From contig JXTC01000136.1 of NCBI GenBank assembly GCA_002914845.1, positions 564,663 to 628,662 on the forward strand: 64,000 nucleotides of DNA. The letters are read 5' to 3'. Positions 23,060 to 33,760 of this stretch are shown here, in pieces. Position numbers and translations under genes: made by a program. The notes under the pieces are model-generated. The model worked only from the letters and a program-made list of their open reading frames with translations. It was not told the origin of the DNA and searched no databases. Source of the DNA: Trema orientale. Lineage: Eukaryota; Streptophyta; Magnoliopsida; Rosales; Cannabaceae. The stretch's first letter is position 1. Each line of letters starts with the position of its first letter.

Positions 23060-24755
23060 ATATATAAATAAATGTAAGTTGTATAACATCTAATAAATAA
23101 AAAATTTGTAGCATATATTAATTATTTGCAGTGACATACTTAGTCCTATTTGTAATGCTGAGTTTAAAGATTCGAATCCCTAACTCTTTATAAAAGATTA
23201 TTATTATAACTTGTTAAACCGCTTAGTTAGTGGCCCTGTAACATTTTTAACATTACCTCGTATATCTTATAGGCTGACATGGCCATTGCAGCATAAAAAA
23301 TGATTTATTTATTTGTTTCAATAAAAGGCTATTGTCTTTAGATCTTTCTCCCATTTGAATGATTAAAATAGTAATGTTGTTGATTTATTGGACATAAAAG
23401 TTTTTAAACAAAAGTGACGTTCCCTGTTTGTTGAAATTTAGGTAAAGTCACCAAAAATAAAGAAGTTCTATTAGAAACTCTCTTAGATCATAATGGTGAA
23501 TGGTGATAGACACATACCCCAATCTTTAATTTTACTGCTAACGACACTATTTATTTTATTATTTCTAAAAAGACAAATTTGCTATTAAAAGAATATAATC
23601 CTTCACTGTACCATGTTCAATTTGGAAGAAAATATTTCTCAAATTAATAAACTCGTCATGCACTCTTAAGGTAAAACTAATTAAATTATGTGCAATGCGC
23701 TAAAAAAAAAAACAAAATAAATAAACAAAATACGAAAGTTGACCAAACCCTAAATAACATACCACGTCATTAATGAGAGTTATACATATAAAATAATTGG
23801 AGTTTTTTTTTATTGAAGAGAAATACAATTGAAGATTTGCACCAAAATAAAGCATAATATAAGCAAAATTGCTCCATATGTTTTGAGCATTGCTTATAGC
23901 CTTCTACCTAACCACGTGTGACAATCAAATTTATAAAAGTAAAATTTCCACATTTTTATCAGTTCTCCCCCAAACTAGTGAATGGTTTTGATGCAATTGC
24001 CACATGCATAGTAACTATATTCACAATTTCACATTAGTCTTTCATATTTTTTCTTCTAGCAAGTATAGTTTGTTTTTTATTTTTTATTTCTTAATTTTTT
24101 TGTTATGTACTTGTAACCCTACTGCCACGTGTACTCCACTTTTTTTTTTTTATGGAGGATATAAGTGATTCACAGCTTGAAGAGCAACATAGAAAAGTCT
24201 CAATTCGGTAAAAGTCTATCGTTGTCACGACAAGCACCTAGACTAGATCTGATCCACAATGGCTGTGACTTATGCGAAGAGACAATTAGGTGGGCCCCCT
24301 CATCCCTGTCATTGTTTTATTTATTTTCGCTTTCAATAAATGTGAAATAATTCTCAAGTACGGACACAAAATTCTCCAAAAAAAAAAAGTTAAATACATA
24401 AATTGTGGTCTGCGATTAAACATGATATTTATCATTATCTCTCGCCTCTCTGTCTTTTTTTTTCTGGTTATTATAACCGAAAAACTGTCATCCCCTTTTT
24501 TTCAAATAAAACAATAACAACTTGTCCGTAGAAAGAGAGAGAAAAACATAGTTATACACAATTTGTAATAGATAAGGTTTGTTTAAAAGAATATTCTAAC
24601 AAAAATAAGAAAAAGAGGAAAATAAATCGAAACCAAGACGGTGAAGATTTCTCATAAGGAAGAAGATTGTCTGTCCATTTTTTTTTTTTCTAATTCCATG
24701 TCCATTAAATTATATTTCATAACACTCCCAAATAAAATAGTGATGTAAAATAAAT
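23060..24755. other. Intergenic, no gene seen
   Basis: AT-rich, with only short unconvincing frames. No repeat boundary or RNA gene was recognised. Confidence 0.45.
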
Positions 24756-25001
24756 GGGACCAATCCAGTAGGTATTTTTTTTTTTTTTTTTACCTATGTA
24801 TAGATATCAATTTAGCCAATAAAAATTTAGCATACATATTTTTTTATTCTAAAAAGTAAGAGAGAGAAAGAGCATTAATGATGCACGTCTTTTCATGCAC
24901 TTCATTATAGTCATTAGATTACTCTTAGATGATGATCCAACGGCTTAAAAAAAAATACCTACCCATAGGTAAAAAAAAAAAAATCTATTAAATTGGCAAC
25001 C
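24756..25001. mobile_element. TA-targeting MITE, family 1, copy 4 (opposite orientation)
   Basis: Starts GGGACCAATCCAGTAGGTA and ends AATTGGCAACC, the complement of the other copies' start. The internal GATGATCCAACGGCTTAA block matches the family. Confidence 0.7.
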
Positions 25002-25924
25002 AAAATAAATATATACATATATACATAAAATTGGTTATAAGTATATATTAACTTGTCAGTGAGTTTCTTTCGAAGGTGAATGGACTACAAAATTTAGACG
25101 AACAGAATACAAAATAAGAAAATGAAGGAATTTTTAGCCAAATGGCCAATTTTGGCAATTCATTATAAAAGATGTCCTTTTTTAAAAAAATTTAACCAAA
25201 TAGCTAATTTATATGTTTCGTATATAAATACATCTATTCAGTTTTACTTTAAATAAAAAATAATATACTTGGAATATGAACTGGATCCAACAAATAAGTT
25301 TGATATATTCGTTGTAAAATTTGGCTTTTTTTTATGATTGCCTTCGAATTATAAAGAATGTCTCAATATATTCCTAGAATTGTAAAAAGTTTTAATTGTG
25401 TCTGCTATACTATTAAGTCATCTGTCAAAGAGATAAAAAATAGTAAGTGTCATAATATTAGATTATTTGTTGAAATTCCAAATGAATATTTGTGATTGAA
25501 ATCAATGAAATGGTAGGTGTCATTTTTTATTTGTTTGCTTTACAGAGTAATAATTTAAAATTTAATGGTAAAAAAATTGAAATTTGTAATAATTTAGGAG
25601 TATATTGAGATACCTATATAAATCGGAAGAAAAACATATAAATGATCTTAACTTACAACTTGATTTATTGACCATTTACCTATTGAAAAGAATAATAATA
25701 ATTTTTTATAATTTCCCAAAAATAGATACAAGCTGAGTCCATTCCTAAAGGATCCAAATAAAGTCCAAACGCCTAAATACCCTAACGTTCTATGATCTTT
25801 ACCCAAAGCCACGTCAACTTTTCTCTTTTTCTCTTTTTGTTTCTGTCTCTTAAGGAGCCACGTCCACTTCCATTTTCACGTCTTACAAGTTACAATTGAT
25901 GAGATTACACTATAGAAAATTATA
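25002..25924. other. Intergenic, no gene seen
   Basis: AT-rich, low complexity. Several ATTTGGCCATTTT / GGCAATTCATTATAAA type phrases recur elsewhere (28730-28930, 30280-30520, 46380-46480, 48000-48200), pointing to an old dispersed repeat that I cannot delimit. Confidence 0.4.
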
Positions 25925-26538
25925 GGGTTAACCATCTCTAAAAAAAAAAAAAAAAGTAATATATGATTAATTATAATAATAGCTCTTGAATTATATTCGT
26001 TTTACAATTTTGGGTTTTGAACTTTCAACTTACAAAGTGATGGTCCCTAAATTATGTAATCATTGCAAGAATAACTTTTTGTTACAAATTATTAAATATT
26101 TAACAGAAATAAATCATTATAAAATACATAATATGGTAACTGTGGTCAAGAATGAGATTCTGAATTTTCGACTTACACAGTAAACTACCAAGACTTATGC
26201 AATTATTATAGTAATAATAACTTTTTTAGTTTTTCACAAACTGTGAAATTTTTAATAAAAATGAGTCATGTAAAAAGTATACAGTTTGGTAACTATGGTT
26301 GAGAACGAAATTCTGGTAACTATAGTTGAGAATGAAATTCTAACTCATATAAGTAAATAATGTCCAATTATATACTTTGTCCATGACTATTTTCTATTAA
26401 AAAACTAACAGTTTGTGACAAATGGATCACTATTATAATAATTGCTTAATTTATGGGTCATTACTATATAAGTTAAAAATTCGAGAGACCAAAGTGGTAC
26501 AATGAGTATAATTCAGTGATCAGTACTATTATTAACCC
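25925..26538. mobile_element. Foldback element, Mutator-like by its target duplication
   Basis: The left arm (GGGTTAAC, then AATAATAGCTCTTGAATTAT, ATTTTGGGTTTTGAAC, TGATGGTCCCTAAATTATG) is matched inverted by the right arm (CATAAATTAAGCAAT-type, GAGAGACCAAAGTGG, AATTCAGTGATCAGTAC, TTAACCC). Flanks AAAATTATA and TAAATTATA agree at 8 of 9 bases. No coding. Confidence 0.6.
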
Positions 26539-26698
26539 TAAATTATAGAGTAATGTTTTTTTTTGGGGGGGCTATTTGTTAGAAATTTAAATTACAAACT
26601 AGCCTAATTAGGATTCGAACTCCTTCTCTCTCATACATCACACATACTCTCAAAAATCCTAGACCAATTAAAGTGTCATTTAAATTATAGGGTAACGT

Positions 26699-26842
26699 AA
26701 TAAGGTACTTTTAAGTACCTAATACTATATGAAATGTCAATTTATTATTGATAAATTAAGCTGACATTGTAATAAGGTACTTTTAAGTACCTAATACTAT
26801 ATGAAATGTCAATTTATTATTGATAAATTAAGCTAACATTTT
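26699..26842. repeat. 72-base tandem duplication, two near-identical units
   Basis: Units at 26699-26770 and 26771-26842 differ at 2 of 72 positions. Each begins AATAAGGTACTTTTAAGTAC, which contains the palindrome GGTACTTTTAAGTACC. Confidence 0.9.
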
Positions 26843-29800
26843 AATTAGAATTCTCAAATAATAGACTGACACCTTAAACTACCCTCATAGCATCACTCAA
26901 GATTGTAAGACCCTCGGAGCATCACTCAGGATTGTTAGACCAATTTTATGAGACAATGATGAAATGATCGTCCCTGCTGTCCACTCCTATTGTTAAAGAC
27001 GTATTTCTTTTTACTATGAGTTAAATAGAGTCTTCTTAGAATTACATCATCTTTGTTTTATGCTAAAGGCATCAATGTTTTTGTCAAACTTGTATACTAT
27101 GATGATACTATTTCGACGAATACTAAATGCAATTTTTTTTACATTCTCCAGTGTCAATATTTGATACTTGGATTCTATTATATAATTTCACATTTTATTG
27201 GTTAATAAACTAAATCTAATCTGATATGTAATTATAATCAATTATTAACAGATAATTATGTCATATTGTTACGTAGTGTTCGACATCATATATTGCCTTA
27301 TAGCATCACTCTGATAATAAATATTGTAAGATATTAATGAACCAAAACTCTAATTCTTTTTCACTAGTCTCTACATAGGAACACATATTTAAGCACTTAT
27401 CATAATGCAATGTTTTGTTTTGTATTGCCGATACTCCAAACAGGTACCCTAAAATACCTGGAGTCATGCGGCTTGATAGCTAAATGAGTTAAACAGCTCA
27501 ATGGGTTTAACTAATATAAAATGAGAAGTATACGTCCATGTATGTACCTTTTTCTTAGTAAGTACAGAGAAGTATACGTCCATGTACCTTTTTCTTAGTA
27601 AGTACAGTATTAATCGCATTAAGGTTCAATGCAATATGATGTTAGTAATTAAGATTAATGATCCTTTTAGTCCTTGAATTATAAAAAAGTTTCATTTTAG
27701 TCTCAAAATTTTAAATTTTGTAAGTTTAGTCCTTAAACTACGAAAAATGTTCCTCAGGATGTAAACAATATAGAGAGGGACACTTTTTACTTTATTTTAT
27801 TTTATTTCCAATTCCCATAATCATACTTGCCATCACCTCTCCATCTTGCCTATGTTAGCCTGAGATTATCTTGGGTTAGCCTGAGATTAACTACCCAAGA
27901 AGGATGATGAATTGGTTTCTAATTTTTTTTTAGAACATTAAAAGTTATTGGAAAGGAAAAGTAGGTAAGTTTTAGAAAATAAATCCTATTTGAAAGTAAT
28001 TAAGTAAATACACATTTTTTTTTAAAATACAGATATATAAAAGGACTTATATATACTTAATTCGAGACTGTTGGACATGTATTGAGCAATAGATAAGGTA
28101 TTGAGTAACTTCAGTAAAAAAAATATATATATACCTAAGAGTTAGATGGTAGATATAGTATTGAAAGTGCTAGATATGGTATCAATTGATTTTAAGATGC
28201 TTGACAAGCAGAGTACTAGACAAGGTATATAGGAACTTGACCCCTCTTTCTAGATAGATCTAGACACCTGATGGGATAAGTGCTGAGGATATTTTATCTT
28301 CACAATAAACTTAAAACTTAAAAAGAAGTATTTATCAAAAAAATATCAAAAGGGTTGTATTTCCTAAAAGTGACTCTGAAAAATGGGTATTTGCCAAGAA
28401 CCCCGTAAAGGGAACTTATAAATGTATAATTAAAGATAAAACGAAAACACTAATAAGAGATAGTTGTAATACCATTTTATTCTTATAAAGGAAAAAAAAA
28501 AAAAGAATAATACCCATGAAAAATGAATGAGTTTTAAGGTGGACTAAATGTGACAGTTCATCTGTAATAACAAGGACCTAATTGTAAAAGAATAATTTTG
28601 TAGGGGCAAACTAGAGAAAAAAATTTTATATATAGATTTTAAAAAAAAATTGAGTGGGGGAAACCCCTAAATTACAACTAGAATTTTTAATTAAAAAAAT
28701 TAAATTTTTTATAACTTCATTTTAATAAATGGTCTTTTTTTTTTTTCATCTTTTTGCTAAATGACGGAATTATTTTCATCTTTATACTAAATGGTCGTTT
28801 ATCAATATATCAACTTTTATACTAAGTATATCAATTTATTAGTTTTTTCAAAAACTGAAATACTGATATACCATACACGAAAATTGAAATATTTGGCCAT
28901 TTTGCAAATGTTTTTGATATATCTGGCCATTTTGCTACAATATTTGAAAAAATGAAATTTATTAAACATAAATTCAAAATTCAAGCATTTTGCTAGAAGC
29001 CTTTATGTTTTGGGCTTTTTACATAAATGCATGCCCATAGTCTAAAAAATTGAAAAATCTCGGATGGACTGAAATTTTCGAGATTTTTTTTAGAAAAATA
29101 CTATTCTTTAATAGTATTTAAAAAAATATAATTTTTTCAAAATTGGCACTTTTTTAATGTACTCGAGATAATCAATCAAGTTACTTGGAGTAATCAAGAG
29201 TTATTTGAAGTAAATAGTTCAATTATCTCAAGTACCTAAAAAGTGATATTTTTACAAATATTTTTATATGGTATTTTTTGAAATAGTTTCGGGATTATTC
29301 TAATAATTTAAAAATCTGAGATTTTTCAATTTTTTTTAACTTTACCATAAAAATTCAAATTTCCTCTTAAAATTTTCCCCAATCGAGGCATATCATATAA
29401 TTTGGGCTTAAAAAGTCATAAAACTAGCTCAACCCAGCTCAACCCATGTATAATCCGAACTGTTATATTATGATAAAATTTGATTTTTTATGATAATTTT
29501 TCAAAAAAAAAATCTTGGATTTTGGAATTGTTTTAAAAATCTAGGATTCTATTTAAAAAAATACAACTTTTAAAAGCATTTAAAAAAATGTCATTTTATA
29601 TTAATTGATGAGATATTTGAAGTAACCAATCAAGTTACCTCAGGTGACTAGATTGGTTACCCTAAATAACCCAACTGGCTACCTCGAGTAACCATTAAAA
29701 AATGCCAATTTTGAAGAAAAAATGATATTTTTAATTATTTATCAAAAGTGCTATTTTTCTTTCTAAATTAATATGCGATTTGCTAAAATATTAATTGATG

Positions 29801-30890
29801 AGATACTTGAAGTAACCGGTCAAGTTACCTCCAGTTATCTCAAGTAACTAGATTGGTTATCCTGAGTAACCCAATTGGTTACCTCGGGTAATCATTGAAA
29901 AATACTAGTTTTGAAGAAAAAGTGGTATTTTTAATTATTTATTAAAAGTGCTATTTTTCTTTCTAAATTAATATGTGATTTTTCAAAAAATTTGGCCTAT
30001 CCTGGAATTTTTAATTTTTGGTATTTTGAGCCTAGAATTTTGAGAGAAGCACGTAAGTTTTGAAGAAAAATTTTTCAAAAAAGAAAAAAGTTACATAAAT
30101 CTTGGATAATCAATTCAACGAACTTGGCCATTCATGAATTTGATGAGCCTTTATTTTGAACAATTCTTAATTATTCGTTTAATAATTAATTAATTATAAT
30201 TATTTTTTATTTAGCTCGAAGTTAGTATCAAGAGTTTTCATTTTCACACCCCGAAAAAAATCATCATTAGACTTTTAGCAAAATGGCAGATTTTGAACTT
30301 CATTATGATAAATATCATTTAAAAAAATTAAAAGGTAAATGATCAGTGTCTCAGTTACTATATCGAGTATATAAACTGATATTCAAATTGATGTTACCTA
30401 CTGTATAAACGAAATCCAGTATATCTATTAATACGCACAATAAACTGACATACTCGGTCATTTATTTTAAAAGGGGGAAAAAAAAAGGGCATTTACTAAA
30501 ATAAGGTATAAAAAAGGACATTGCTATAATAACTCGTCAGGTCAGTTAGGCGGTCACTTTTTAGGAGATTAATTAAAATTAGCAAATTTTTTATGTGCTC
30601 CATTAAATATCACTTTAGTCATATAAGATTACGAAACTAATCTCATGAACAATTTCAAAATCAAAGGCTGAGGGTAGTACTGACCTTTCAGTAACAAAAA
30701 AGTTGTAATTTTAAGAACAAACAAACAGCGGTACTGAATTTACCAACCGGCAAGAAAGGTGGTAGTGGGTGTAAAATTCTCTTTGGTTTAGGTAAGGCAC
30801 GTGTGAAATATATGGACCTTCGGGAGATGGCTATTTCTCAAGTAATTAATGAGGCTAAATAGCAATTTCCATAGCAGTTTTTGGTAGAAT
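26843..30890. other. Intergenic repeat-derived DNA, no gene seen
   Basis: Contains a short tandem repeat near 27520-27610 (GAGAAGTATACGTCCATGTA ... TTCTTAGTAAGTACAG twice). A 190-base tandem duplication lies at 29600-29789 / 29790-29979 (ATTAATTGATGAGATA, AAGTAACC, CAAGTTACCTC, CTAGATTGGTTA, GAAGAAAAA-TG, TATTTTTCTTTCTAAATTAA). Related single copies are near 29140-29350 and 47740-47960. No frame has a recognisable motif. Confidence 0.5.
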
Positions 30891-32208
30891 GAGTATTATC
30901 AATTTTGACTATCTTTTAAAGTATGTGATGAAAAAAGGATAATCTATAAACTATTTGCAAAATCAGAACTTTAATTTAATATTTTTTTTATTTTAAAATT
31001 AACCCCAACTTGACCATAGTCAAAAATTTTTGATCAAGTCGAAAAAGTAAAAAATATAGGAGACGACGCAGGGAAGACGGCCGACTATGTTCGAAGAAGG
31101 TCGAGATTGTTCGACTAGGGTCGAACACCAGTCAAAAATTTTCAACTGATGGCTTAACCCTAGTCAAAAATCGATTGGAAAGGGCGGGACAGATAACAGT
31201 ACAAGTTCGACCATGGTCGAAATTTTTCGACCCATAATCGGGTGGAGGTGTCATCAGGATTGAGATCGAGGTCGACGGTGGTAGCGAGGTGCTGCAGGTG
31301 GTGATGGTAGCAGAAGTAATTTAGGGTGTATTAGAAAAGAATATGTTTTAGGGTTTGTTAAAGAATAGGATATCCAAATAATTTTAGATATGTGACATGA
31401 CAATGAGAGTTAGTTTTGAAAATATTTATAAGTGATTCTCTTTTTTCATCATGAGAAACTAGTAGACCTCCTAGGTGTAGATTCCTTTTTTTCAAATTAA
31501 CTACTATAAAACCAATGTGCTTTTTTGTTTTTTTAAACTTCTATCCATGAAAGATGTCCCTGATTTTTCGAGGTCATAATAAAAACTCTTTGCTTTTCCG
31601 TAAAAGGATTTTTTAGTTTATTGTCATATAAATTGATTAGTATACAAGGAATATATACCTAGGGGGTCTACTCACTCATAAATATTTTCAATATCCTAAT
31701 TGTTATGTCACATGTATAAAATTACTTGGATATCTTATTCCCTAACAAATCCTAAAATACATTATTATCTAATAAATTCCATTCTATTTTTGCCACCTAC
31801 AACACCCTGCCATTACCCCCGGTCCCGATCTCGGTCCTGGTGGTGCCTCCGCTCGACTAGGATCAAAAAATTTTGACTACAGTCGAACTTGTTCAGTCGT
31901 TTCTCACAGCCATATTGATTGATTTTTTATCAGTAGGTTAAAAATTTTCGACCCTAATCGAAAACAATCTTGACCCCATTAGAACAATCTCGACCGTAGT
32001 CGAACATAGTCAGTAACTTTCCTAAAGTTGCCTCCTTCAATTTCGCACTTTTTAATATAGTCAAAAATTTTCAACCAGGGTTGAATTGGAAGTAATTTTG
32101 AAATTCTGAAATTCTTATTAAATGAAAGTCCTAGTTTTGTAAATGAATTATAATTTGTCCTTATTTTTCATCACGTGCTTTAGATGAGGGTCAAAATTGA
32201 TAATGCCC
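30891..32208. mobile_element. Large foldback element with about 550-base inverted arms
   Basis: The left arm begins GAGTATTATCAATTTTGAC and the complement of the right end reads GGGCATTATCAATTTTGACC. The match continues through GACTATGTTCGA, GGTCGAGATTGTTC, CAAGTTCGAC, GATATCCAA-TAATTTTA and GAAAATATTTATGAGTGA-type blocks up to a spacer of about 230 bases (31445-31675). The arms are studded with GTCGAA / TTCGAC hexamers, unusual in this CpG-poor DNA. The 9-base flanks do not match clearly. Confidence 0.65.
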
Positions 32209-33583
32209 CTTGATATACCTAGTTGAAAGTTGAAACTAAATAGGAGTGTTAGGACCACCATTTTCTTCACTCTCCAATCCCACTTCTTGATTTGTGGATT
32301 CTACTAATATAATTCACATTACAATAATATTTTAAAGAGTAATACTATAGGACACCAGTGATGCCCAACACTACATGAGGTATAATTTTTTATTATTAGG
32401 AGTTCATAATTAATAAATTGGGTCTCACTTGATGTGTAATTATAATCATCCTATGTCACATCGTATGGTGCCTCTTAGCACTACTCTATTTTGAAGGATA
32501 ATAGAGTCTACATGTCAAGCCATTATATAAACAGTAGAAAAGAGACTCGATTTAGCTTTTCTCTAAACTAAAAGAATAAAAAAAACAAAACAAAACTTTA
32601 TAATCAAGTGTGAAAAAAAAGGGCTGAAGACTTGTTAATTTTATCCTTCAGAAGGTTAATTCATACTAAGGGCATACTTGGATACACTTTTATTTCTTGT
32701 TTACAAAAATTGAAAATAAAATCAAAAATTTTTATTTCTGTTTTTAAATTTTAAAAATAAAAACTTGTTTGGTAACTCATTAAATCATTTTAGTTTTTTA
32801 AAACAAAAATCATGACATCCTTGGTAACTAATAAAATTAATTAGAAAAATATCAATTTAAAAATTTCTTTAGAAAAATACCATTTGCAAAAATTACTATT
32901 TTTCAAATTTTATTTAGAAAGATTTCACTTTTAAAGTTTATTTACGAAAATATCACTTAAAAATTTTATTTAAAAAAATACTACTTTCTGGTTTTACTTT
33001 TTGTTTAAAAAAAATTTTAAAGTAAAAAATTTCCACTTCCATTATTTTTAAAAATTTTGTTTACATTTTTTTTTAAATAGAAAACAAATACAATGATAGC
33101 AAATATGTTTTCCAAGAAAATTTGTAAATTTTTATTTATTTAAACAGAAAACAAAAAATAAAAATGTATCCAAACAAACCCTAAATTTGTATAGAATACA
33201 ACACTATCAAACAACAAATGGATTAGTGAGTGCTTAGTGCTGTTATTTGCAATTCAAAAGCACTAACCTATGTATCAGAGATGTTGGTCTATATCTCCAT
33301 AAATGCATCGAAAATATTTTAAGCTCATACTTCTCTTAGGGGGTTTTTTTTTTTTTTTTTGATTGAAAATTCTCTTAGAGCTTGGTCAACTAGGATGGAT
33401 GCATTATGGATGCATTTGGCTTATTCTCCTTGTTTTTCTAGTGTCGTCGTTGTCAATTGGGTTGGGATAGTGTTAAGAGTGAAAAAAGATGTACCTTATT
33501 TATTATAGGAGCTTTACATGTATACGATACACGGAAAAAAAAAAAAGAAAAGAAAATGACCAAATCAAATTTCCCTTAAAATA
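32209..33583. other. Intergenic with one hAT-like MITE
   Basis: At about 32669-33182 lies an inverted-end element (AGGGCATACTTGGATACAC ... AAATGTATCCAAACAAACCC), similar in style to the one at 62911-63348. The rest has no supported gene. Confidence 0.5.
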
Positions 33584-33642
33584 AACGACAAGTCGTTTTA
33601 ACTCAAAACGAATCGAAATAACCGAGTAAACGACAAGTCGTT
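33584..33642 (+). promoter_or_regulatory. Twin palindromes in the exonuclease/KH promoter
   Basis: AACGAC-AA-GTCGTT occurs at 33584-33597 and again at 33629-33642, 45 bases apart, each followed by TTAACTCAAA and CGAA. The first is about 175 bases before the ATG. Two dyads in the same orientation suggest a dimer binding site, but no factor is identified. Confidence 0.4.
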
Positions 33643-33700
33643 TTAACTCAAACGAAGTGAAATGAACGAGGACACCTCCTTGAGCAGTAGGGGAAGCGGA

Positions 33701-33707
33701 TATAAAT
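33701..33707 (+). promoter_or_regulatory. Putative TATA box, exonuclease/KH gene
   Basis: TATAAAT lies 54 bases before the ATG at 33761. It is the only good candidate in the nearest 100 bases and would give a very short leader. Confidence 0.35.
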
Positions 33708-33760
33708 GACCCGAAGTGGTGAGTGACGAAGCTTTTGGCTTGTTTGGATGGTCCGATCGC

